DNA of 11,936 nt from Acidobacteriaceae bacterium (GTDB lineage: Bacteria; Acidobacteriota; Terriglobia; Terriglobales; Acidobacteriaceae), in the NCBI GenBank assembly GCA_003156495.1, contig PMHC01000321.1:5536-17471 (forward strand), written 5' to 3'. Every line of letters begins with the position of its first letter. The first letter of the stretch is position 1. The notes under the pieces are model-generated. The model saw only the letters and a list, made by a program, of their open reading frames with translations. It had not been told where the DNA came from and ran no database searches. Both the position numbers and the translations under genes were made by a program. Below, piece after piece: positions 6,560 through 11,936 of this stretch.

Positions 6560-7527
6560 ATCGCGGCTTGCACCACGTTGTGCAGCGGCTCGCCATTCAT
6601 GTAGCGGCGCAGTTCGTCGGTCGCGATGCGCAGGGCGCGCGGAGAAAATTGCGGCGTCGAGCCGGCCACGTGCGGCGTAAGCAGCAGATTGGGGCACTTC
6701 CACAGCGGATGGCCCTTGGGCAGCGGCTCGGGCTCGGTCACATCGAGCGCGGCGCGAATGCGGCCCGCGTTCAGAGCTTCAACCAGCGCATCGGTATCGA
6801 CAATCGGCCCGCGCGCGGCATTGACCACAAGCGCGCCCTGACGCAGCAGCGCCAACTGCCGGCGGCCGATCAGCCCCTTCGATTCGTCATTGCACGGCAA
6901 AATCAAAATCACGATTTCGGCGCGCGGCAGCAGTTGATCGAGTTCGCCGACAGCGTGAATTTCAGGCGCGACGCTGGCGTGACGCGTCACGCGCAGCAGT
7001 TCCACATCAAAGGGCGCGAGCAATCGTTCAATCTGCTGGCCGATCGCGCCGTAGCCCACCATCAGCACGGTTTTTCCTGTCAGCTCCTCCTGCAAAACGG
7101 GAGGATAAAGCGGCCGCGCGTCGCCTGCGATTTTGGCGTAGTGCGCGGGAATTTCCGAGCGGCGCTTCCACTCGCCCGATTTTTGAATTGCTAAATATTG
7201 AGGAAAATATTTGAGCGAGGCGAGAATGGCGGCGAGCGTCCACTCGGCCGTGGAGATGTTGTGCGCGCCGCGCGCATTGCAGATGGTTACGTGCGGACCG
7301 ACGATAGCTGGAATCCACTCGGTACCCGCCATCAGCGCCAGCACCAGCTTGACGCCGTGCAGATGCGGCCAGGTGCGCAACGATTGCGGAACGTAAGGAT
7401 CGGGAAGCCAGACGTCGATCTCAGCGACGTGTTCCATCTCTTCCGAGACGGGAACGAACTCGACGCCCTCGGGAAAGTCGCGTAAAAAATCAGCGGGAAT
7501 AGATGCGGGGTATCCAATTCGAAGCAT
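6556..7527 (-). CDS. D-isomer-specific 2-hydroxyacid dehydrogenase
   Basis: The protein is 323 residues from ATG 7527. The Rossmann fold begins with GKTVLMVGYGAIGQQIERLL (about 151-170, GxGxxG). The catalytic set is visible: arginine in VVNAARGPIVD (R239), glutamate in LDVTEPEPLP (E267) and histidine in LLTPHVAGS (H286). Family members reduce 2-keto acids or oxidise D-2-hydroxy acids with NAD(P)H; the substrate cannot be told from the sequence. The start is uncertain: ATG 7527 fits the usual N-terminus (MLRIGYP) but is preceded by a run of seven A instead of an SD, and an in-frame TTG at 7563 would add 12 residues. The gene follows the AspT-like transporter by 81 nt with a hairpin between them, and its end overlaps the pnuT end by 4 nt. 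A link with organic-acid transport is possible but not shown. Confidence 0.9.
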   Translation of the reverse strand: MLRIGYPASIPADFLRDFPEGVEFVPVSEEMEHVAEIDVWLPDPYVPQSLRTWPHLHGVKLVLALMAGTEWIPAIVGPHVTICNARGAHNISTAEWTLAAILASLKYFPQYLAIQKSGEWKRRSEIPAHYAKIAGDARPLYPPVLQEELTGKTVLMVGYGAIGQQIERLLAPFDVELLRVTRHASVAPEIHAVGELDQLLPRAEIVILILPCNDESKGLIGRRQLALLRQGALVVNAARGPIVDTDALVEALNAGRIRAALDVTEPEPLPKGHPLWKCPNLLLTPHVAGSTPQFSPRALRIATDELRRYMNGEPLHNVVQAAI

Positions 7528-7575
7528 AGTTTTTTTGTGGCCGCGATCGCTTGCGGTTCTCAATATTTATGCTAC

Positions 7576-7604
7576 CGCTCTCGCACCGGATTGGCGCGAG
7601 AGCG
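7576..7604 (-). terminator. Hairpin between the transporter and the dehydrogenase
   Basis: Perfect 9-bp stem CGCTCTCGC / GCGAGAGCG with an 11-nt loop, 5 nt past the transporter stop. On the minus strand it is followed by an A/T-rich stretch but no clear T-run. It may terminate or attenuate transcription between the two genes. Confidence 0.45.
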
Positions 7605-7608
7605 AAGA

Positions 7609-9201
7609 CTACACAATGCGCAGGATGACCTGGGCCAGAATGACTTTGAGGATCAGCGCGATTGGGTAGACGCTCGAGTAGCTGACCTCGGGCGTATCCG
7701 AAGCGATCAGGCGCGAGGCGAAACCCACGGCGGCCGATTCGGTGTGAATGCCCGAGACCGCGCCCAACAACTCGTCGAAGGGAATGTGGAAGAGTTTGTA
7801 ACCGATAAACAGCGCGGGAATCGATATCGACAGCGTAATGCAAGCGCCGGCAAGCAAAAATGCGGGACCGTTTTTAAGAAAAGTTGTGACAAAACCCGAT
7901 CCTGAATTCAACCCGACGACGCCCATGAAGAGCAGCAGGCCAAGCTGGCGCAGCGTAAGACCGGCGCTGGTGGGAATCATCCAGGTGAAGGGGCCGGTGT
8001 GTTCCAGGTAGCCGAGAATGAGCGCGACCACGAGCGGGCCGCCGCCGAAGCCGAGCTTCATAACGCCGAAGTAAGGGATGGGAATGGGAATCATGCCGAC
8101 CAGCGCGCCGAGAACTAACCCGATGCCGACGCTGGCGAAGTTCATCTCGGCAGTGCCGCGGATCGAATCGCCGAGGAAGGCCGAGGCCTCGCGCAGCGAC
8201 TCGCGGCGCGCCACCACGCGCAGCCGGTCGCCGTAGTTGATGTTGGTGTCGAGCGTGGGAACGATGTCCACGTCGCCGCGGCGAAGCCGCGTAATGCTGC
8301 ATGGAATCGGCATGGCGAGCAACAGACCTTTCAATGTAAGGCCCACGACTTTTTTGTTGGAGACGATGATGCGGCGGTAGTCGATTTCGCGCCGGTCGAT
8401 CTCCAGGTGCGAAAGCAGCGGCGGACCGAGCAGTTCTTCGGCCGCTTCAAGCGATTCCGCGCTGCCCACGGCTACAACCTGATCGTTGAGCGCGAACTTG
8501 GCGTCAAAAGAAGCCACCGCTACCTTGCCTTCGTGCTGAATGCGGCTGATGCGCAGCCCTAATTCACTGTTTTCGTCGTAGAACTCGCCAACGGTTTTTC
8601 CCGCGACGACGGGGTTTTCTATGCGGAAGTTGCGCTCGATGGTCAGCCGCTTGTGCGCGGCCGGCGCCAGCTTGGGGTGGATAAAAACTTTAGCGAAGTG
8701 GAAGCAGATGAAAATGCCCACGACGCCGAAGGGATAAGCGATGCTGTAGGTTTCCGCCGGCAAGTTGCTATGCGCGATCTGCAAGATGACGCCGAGGGCC
8801 GGCGTATTGGTGGATGCGCCCGTGAACAGGCCAGCCGCCTGCTCGCGCGTAAGATGCAGCAGCCGCGCCCACAGCATCAGCATTCCAAAGCCGGAGAGAA
8901 GCACGATCGTGGCCAGCGCGGCGAACTTGACGCCACGCACGCGCAGATTGCTAAAAAATCCCGGACCGGCCTGCAGACCCATGGCGTAGACAAAAAGCAC
9001 CAGCCCGAAGGTTCCCATAATGCCTGGAACCTCAAGCTGCGGACAGACCGCGCCGATGAACAGGCCGGAAAACAATACTCCCGCAACGCCCAAGCGAAAG
9101 CCGAAGATGTTGACCTGACCTAGCGCATACCCCAATCCGGCTACCAGAAAAAGCGTCAGCAAGGGGGAAGCGGAGAGAAAAGATACAAGCTGTTCCATCA
9201 C
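7609..9201 (-). CDS. AspT/YidE-like transporter with two RCK_C (TrkA_C) domains
   Basis: The 530 residues follow the architecture of the aspartate:alanine exchanger (AAE) family: a first membrane block (about 1-175), two cytoplasmic TrkA_C domains (about 195-260 and 270-345), and a second membrane block (about 353-530). The paired re-entrant motifs appear as FTGASTNTPALG (about 126-137) and VSGIHTESAAVGFA (about 482-495). The second is less standard, with ESAAVGFA where a T-x-x-PAL pattern is common. AspT exchanges aspartate for alanine; most relatives such as YidE and YbjL have no proven substrate, so none is assigned. GTG 9201 has GAGG 8 nt upstream; ATG 9198 would shorten it by one residue and is equally possible. 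The gene is separated from the upstream his operon by a terminator and a MITE-like repeat, so it is probably transcribed from its own promoter. Confidence 0.88.
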   Translation of the reverse strand: MMEQLVSFLSASPLLTLFLVAGLGYALGQVNIFGFRLGVAGVLFSGLFIGAVCPQLEVPGIMGTFGLVLFVYAMGLQAGPGFFSNLRVRGVKFAALATIVLLSGFGMLMLWARLLHLTREQAAGLFTGASTNTPALGVILQIAHSNLPAETYSIAYPFGVVGIFICFHFAKVFIHPKLAPAAHKRLTIERNFRIENPVVAGKTVGEFYDENSELGLRISRIQHEGKVAVASFDAKFALNDQVVAVGSAESLEAAEELLGPPLLSHLEIDRREIDYRRIIVSNKKVVGLTLKGLLLAMPIPCSITRLRRGDVDIVPTLDTNINYGDRLRVVARRESLREASAFLGDSIRGTAEMNFASVGIGLVLGALVGMIPIPIPYFGVMKLGFGGGPLVVALILGYLEHTGPFTWMIPTSAGLTLRQLGLLLFMGVVGLNSGSGFVTTFLKNGPAFLLAGACITLSISIPALFIGYKLFHIPFDELLGAVSGIHTESAAVGFASRLIASDTPEVSYSSVYPIALILKVILAQVILRIV

Positions 9202-9270
9202 CGAACTTGCCTCACAATCGTAGTATTCAAAAAATAAACAAACAAAAACTTTTGCGCTCGGCGCAGGGAT

Positions 9271-9388
9271 CTAGAGCATTTTTACCAATTCTGTAGAGTG
9301 CTGAATCGTGCTGAAGGTTGCCGCCCACTGATCTTCGCGTCAACTCGGCGATCCTGAGTTCTATACACTATGGGTAAAAATGCTCTAG
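9271..9388. mobile_element. MITE-like element with 16-bp perfect ends, bounded by CTAG
   Basis: The ends CTAGAGCATTTTTACC (9271-9286) and GGTAAAAATGCTCTAG (9373-9388) are perfect reverse complements. Past these the arms still match at 8 of the next 12 positions, so 24 of 28 overall. Each end carries TA inside CTAG (9272-9273 and 9386-9387), as expected if a 112-bp element starting GAGC and ending GCTC had inserted at the TA of a CTAG site and duplicated it. TA duplication and a CTAG preference are known for IS630/Tc1-type transposases. The interior has no credible gene. As RNA the arms would also form a long hairpin, so a purely structural role is the alternative. No second copy is in the window. 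Confidence 0.6.
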
Positions 9389-9443
9389 CTGCGGCATATA
9401 AAATGCCGTTTTGAAAAGGCATGGCTCTTGCCATGCCGCAGCT
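9387..9443. repeat. Composite palindrome with competing hairpins
   Basis: AGCTGCGGCAT (9387-9397) and ATGCCGCAGCT (9433-9443) are perfect 11-bp reverse complements enclosing two smaller stems. CGGCAT/ATGCCG (9392-9397 and 9403-9408) is followed by TTTT on the plus strand. GGCATGGC/GCCATGCC (9418-9425 and 9430-9437) has a T-run on the minus strand. The stems share bases, so they are alternatives. The arrangement resembles a bidirectional terminator, although only minus-strand genes flank it here. Confidence 0.6.
9414..9437 (-). terminator. Rho-independent terminator of the his operon
   Basis: Read on the minus strand: GGCATGGC, loop AAGA, GCCATGCC, then TTTT. This is a perfect 8-bp stem with a tetraloop directly followed by a T-run, about 90 nt past the hisA stop and before the MITE-like repeat. 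It is the best-formed intrinsic terminator in the window, although the T-run is short. Confidence 0.65.
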
Positions 9444-9527
9444 TGTTATCGATCGACGGGAATCTCGGCCTCCGAGGGACGATCTCTCTCTATATTGTGC
9501 GCTCGTTCAAGATTTTCTGCGAGCGCG

Positions 9528-10205
9528 TTATACAGCGAGCGACTCCGTGTACACCGCCATTCCCACAACGGCGTCGGCACCCAGCTTGTCGAGCGCGTCG
9601 ATTTCCTGCTGGCTGCGAATGCCGCCGGCCACGATCAATTGTTTCTTGGTGAGCTTGCGCAACCGCGCCGCGGTTGCGATCGGAAAGCCTTGCATCATGC
9701 CTTCGCCGTCAACGTGCGTATAGAGAAATGCGGCGGCATGGGGATCGAGTTGCGGAATGGCTTCGTCGGGCGTGAGCGCGACTTCGGCCTTCCAGCCCTT
9801 TACGGCGATGCGGCCGTTTTTGGTGTCGATGCCGGCGACCACGTGCTCGGCGCCGATCTTCGATGCCAGTTCCGCCGCGAATTCCGCATTCACTTTTCCC
9901 TCGGCGGAAAATAGCGCCGAGCCGACAATTACGCGTTTGGCGCCCGCATCAAGAACCCGTTGCGCGCGCTCGATCGAATGAATGCCGCCGCCGGCCTGCA
10001 CCGGCAGCCGCTTGGCCAACTGCTCGACCAGCGCGGAGTTTTCGCCCTGGCGCATAGCTGCGTCCAGATCGATCAACTGCACCAGCGGATAGCGGGAAAA
10101 TTTCTCGATCCAGTATTCGAAGTCGTCAAAGGCGAGACGCAATTTTTCGCCGCGCACCAGTTGCACGATGCGTCCGCCCAGCAAATCGATTGAAGGAATC
10201 AGCAT
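9528..10205 (-). CDS. hisA: HisA: ProFAR isomerase (histidine biosynthesis)
   Basis: This (beta/alpha)8-barrel protein catalyses the Amadori isomerisation of ProFAR to PRFAR in histidine biosynthesis. Both catalytic aspartates are present: D7 in IPSIDLLGG and D127 in VAGIDTKNGRIAVKGW. T163 lies in LYTHVDGEG, and the phosphate-binding loops AGGGI (71-75) and VAGGI (192-196) are clear. At 225 residues it is shorter than the usual 240-250: the segment after the first strand is compact and the protein stops soon after the last barrel strand (VVGMAVYTESLAV), so the final helix is very short. It overlaps hisF by 7 nt (ATGCTGA) with GAGG 5 nt before its ATG, so translation is coupled. It is the last gene of the operon here; no hisI or hisE follows. 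Confidence 0.93.
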   Translation of the reverse strand: MLIPSIDLLGGRIVQLVRGEKLRLAFDDFEYWIEKFSRYPLVQLIDLDAAMRQGENSALVEQLAKRLPVQAGGGIHSIERAQRVLDAGAKRVIVGSALFSAEGKVNAEFAAELASKIGAEHVVAGIDTKNGRIAVKGWKAEVALTPDEAIPQLDPHAAAFLYTHVDGEGMMQGFPIATAARLRKLTKKQLIVAGGIRSQQEIDALDKLGADAVVGMAVYTESLAV

Positions 10206-10978
10206 GGAAGCCTCACGGGAATGCCTTCGCGTGCCAATTCTTCTTTGAGCGCGCGCGAGGTTGAAACGCCGAAGTGGAAAATGCTGGCGGCTAGTGCTGC
10301 ATCAGCCTTGCCGCGCTTGAAGACATCGGTAAAGTGCTCGACCGTGCCCGCGCCGCCCGAAGCGATTACGGGAATATTCACGGCCTCGCTGACCGCGGCG
10401 GTCAGCTCGCAGTCGAAGCCGGCGCGGGTGCCGTCGGAGTCCATCGAGGTGAGCAGAATTTCTCCCGCGCCGCGGTCTTCGGCTTCGCGTGCCCACTCCA
10501 CCGCGCGCCGCTCGGTGGGTTTGCGTCCGCCGCGCACATATACGCGCGCATTTTTTACCGGATCGGCGGTTTCGGGCTCGCGTCGCGCGTCAATGGCCAC
10601 CACTACGGCCTGCGCGCCAAAGCTGCGGCCGATTTCGCTGATAAGTTCAGGCTTTGCCAGCGCGGCCGAGTTCACGCTGATCTTATCGGCGCCGGCGGTG
10701 AAGACCTCTTCGGCGTCATGCGCCGAACGAATGCCGCCCCCCACGCAAAAGGGCACAAAAAGTTCCTTCGCCGTGCGCCGCACCGTGTCGAGCAGCGTTT
10801 GCCGGCCCTCGTGCGTGGCCGTAATATCGAGCAAAACAATTTCGTCGGCACCCTCGCGCGCGTGACGCGCCGCCTGCGTTGCCGGATCGCCCGCGTCGAT
10901 CAGATCGACAAATTGAACGCCCTTAACGACGCGACCAGCGTGCACGTCCAGGCAAGCAATAATGCGTTTGGTCAGCAT
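10199..10978 (-). CDS. hisF: HisF: imidazole glycerol phosphate synthase, cyclase subunit
   Basis: This 259-residue barrel protein is of normal length for HisF. It uses ammonia delivered by HisH to turn PRFAR into imidazole glycerol phosphate and AICAR. The catalytic D11 (RIIACLDVHAGRVVKG) and D130 (VVVAIDARRE) are both present, as are VGGGIRS (79-85) and the late barrel motifs LLTSMDSDGT and VIASGGAG. The start overlaps the hisH stop by 7 nt (ATGCTGA), with AGGAG just upstream. It is followed by hisA, whereas many bacteria have hisA before hisF. Confidence 0.97.
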   Translation of the reverse strand: MLTKRIIACLDVHAGRVVKGVQFVDLIDAGDPATQAARHAREGADEIVLLDITATHEGRQTLLDTVRRTAKELFVPFCVGGGIRSAHDAEEVFTAGADKISVNSAALAKPELISEIGRSFGAQAVVVAIDARREPETADPVKNARVYVRGGRKPTERRAVEWAREAEDRGAGEILLTSMDSDGTRAGFDCELTAAVSEAVNIPVIASGGAGTVEHFTDVFKRGKADAALAASIFHFGVSTSRALKEELAREGIPVRLPC

Positions 10979-11592
10979 ACGGCTCCTTTCGCCTGCCAGG
11001 CGAGAAAGTTTTTGAAAATTTTCAGTCCCGTCGCGCCGGATTTTTCCGGATGGAACTGCGTGCCCATTACGTTGTCGCGTTCGACGGCGGCGGCAAAGGG
11101 TTCAATGTATTCGGTAACGGCTGCGGTCACCTCCGTCACCGGCGCGCGAAAGGAATGCGTGAAGTAAACAAACTCGCCCGGCTCAACGCCGGCAAGCAGT
11201 CGCGATCCCTTGCGTACTTCAAGCGAGTTCCAGCCGACGTGCGGAACTTTTTCTTTGCCATCGGGAAATCGCGTGCAGAATTCAGGAAAGCAGCCGAAGC
11301 CGGGCTGTTCGGGCGCTTCGCTCGATCCGGCAAAGAGCCACTGCATGCCGACGCAGATGCCGAGGAAGGGCACGCCGCGCGCGATGGCCGAGCGAATCGC
11401 CGAGGTCAGTCCGGTCGAATCGAGCCGCGAGGTGGCCGCGAAGTTGCCCACGCCCGGCAGCACGATTCGCTCCGCCGTTTCCACCAGAGAAAGATCGCCA
11501 TCGGTGACGATCGCCTCCGCGCCCAAGTGCGCGAGCGTTTTAAGCACGCTGGTCAAATTGCCGGCCTTGTAGTCGATTACCGTAACGCGCAT
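10972..11592 (-). CDS. hisH: HisH: imidazole glycerol phosphate synthase, glutaminase subunit
   Basis: This 206-residue class I glutamine amidotransferase has the full triad: C80 in LGICVGMQ, H181 and E183 in GTQFHPEKSG. The oxyanion-strand region LPGVGNF (45-51) and the HisF-contacting PHVGWN (117-122) are present. It hydrolyses glutamine and passes ammonia to HisF through the barrel. Its ATG shares one base with the hisB stop (TGATG) and its end overlaps hisF, so the partner subunits HisH and HisF are translationally coupled. Confidence 0.97.
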   Translation of the reverse strand: MRVTVIDYKAGNLTSVLKTLAHLGAEAIVTDGDLSLVETAERIVLPGVGNFAATSRLDSTGLTSAIRSAIARGVPFLGICVGMQWLFAGSSEAPEQPGFGCFPEFCTRFPDGKEKVPHVGWNSLEVRKGSRLLAGVEPGEFVYFTHSFRAPVTEVTAAVTEYIEPFAAAVERDNVMGTQFHPEKSGATGLKIFKNFLAWQAKGAVC

Positions 11593-11936
11593 CAGAGCAG
11601 TCCCTTCGTCGAAGGCAGCATCTTGCCCAGTTGCTTGTCGCGCGAGCAGGCTACGCGCAGCGCCCGCGCAAAGGCCTTGAAGATGGCCTCGATCTTGTGA
11701 TGGTTGGAGCGGCCGTACATTGTTTTGACGTGCACATTGGCCCGCGCGCCGCGCGCAAAGCCTTCGAAAAAGTCGGTTACCAGTTCGGATTGCAGATCGC
11801 CGACGAGACGCGTGCGAACTTTAGTGTCGACGACGAAGGCCGTCCGTCCGCTCAAATCAACCGCGGCCACGGCCAGCGTTTCGTCCATCGTCATTACAAA
11901 GTAGCCGGCGCGCAGAATGCCGCGCTTGTCGCCCAG
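11592..11936 (-). CDS. hisB: HisB: imidazoleglycerol-phosphate dehydratase, C-terminal 114 residues
   Basis: The N-terminus lies beyond the window edge; the frame is open from base 11936 to the TGA at 11592-11594. The visible part matches the second half of IGPD: LGDKRGILRAGYFVMTMDE, LAVAAVDLSGR, LVGDLQSELVTDFFEGFA, then the metal-binding and signature block GRSNHHKIEAIFKAFARAL and the terminal PSTKG. The enzyme dehydrates imidazole glycerol phosphate to imidazole acetol phosphate and acts as a Mn-dependent multimer. No phosphatase domain can be seen in this part, and such a domain would be N-terminal in the fused enterobacterial form. Confidence 0.95.
   Translation of the reverse strand: MGDKRGILRAGYFVMTMDETLAVAAVDLSGRTAFVVDTKVRTRLVGDLQSELVTDFFEGFARGARANVHVKTMYGRSNHHKIEAIFKAFARALRVACSRDKQLGKMLPSTKGLL

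Noticed and set aside
9253..9265. TGCGC-CGA-GCGCA mini hairpin (read on minus) followed by T-rich sequence upstream of the transporter
   Set aside because: The stem is 5 bp with a 3-nt loop, too weak to call as a terminator; the T-rich stretch more likely belongs to the transporter promoter region.
9411..9914. Plus-strand frames running from the palindrome into hisA antisense
   Set aside because: They cross the his terminator and lie opposite hisA; no SD or domain is seen.
10221..10865. Long plus-strand open frame (214 codons) antisense to hisF
   Set aside because: It is a GC-rich shadow of hisF, which is unmistakable on the other strand; the composition is rich in Ser, Arg and Ala with no motif.
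1..11936. tRNA, rRNA or CRISPR arrays
   Set aside because: No cloverleaf, rRNA core sequence or regularly spaced repeats were seen on reading either strand.

Overview
GC-rich bacterial chromosomal DNA, about 12 kb, densely packed and organised in short operons. A TonB-dependent receptor shows that the cell has an outer membrane. The mix of a TPP riboswitch in front of a TonB receptor, a Rieske respiratory module, an AspT-like transporter and a hisBHF-A cluster would fit an Acidobacteriota-type genome. That placement is an inference from general resemblance; there is no rRNA or other marker gene here.

Layout. (1) 1-1523, minus strand: the end of a respiratory operon. A polytopic membrane protein is followed by a Rieske iron-sulfur protein that is cut by the window edge. 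(2) 1524-1836: a divergent, partly AT-rich control region. (3) 1837-2262, plus strand: an Rrf2-family regulator with three cysteines in the Fe-S position. (4) 2331-6559, plus strand: a TPP riboswitch with a readable Shine-Dalgarno-masking hairpin, then a TonB-dependent receptor, an APH-fold kinase and a PnuC-family permease. Together they read as a complete thiamine uptake-and-trapping operon: outer-membrane import, inner-membrane facilitation, then phosphorylation inside the cell. (5) 6556-9201, minus strand: an AspT/YidE-like transporter, then a D-2-hydroxyacid dehydrogenase. The dehydrogenase stop codon overlaps the permease stop codon tail to tail. (6) 9202-9527: an intergenic stretch with a 118-bp MITE-like element bounded by CTAG, abutting a composite palindrome that supplies the his terminator. 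(7) 9528-11936, minus strand: hisB (C-terminal part only), hisH, hisF and hisA, translationally coupled by 1-nt and 7-nt overlaps.

The most interesting part is the thiamine locus. The riboswitch can be read base by base as a translational switch in which the 5' strand of aptamer helix P1 also complements the SD-masking hairpin. The kinase belongs to the APH fold rather than being a thiamine pyrophosphokinase. The second is the Rrf2 / Rieske divergent pair. The third is the small mobile-element remnant beside the his terminator.
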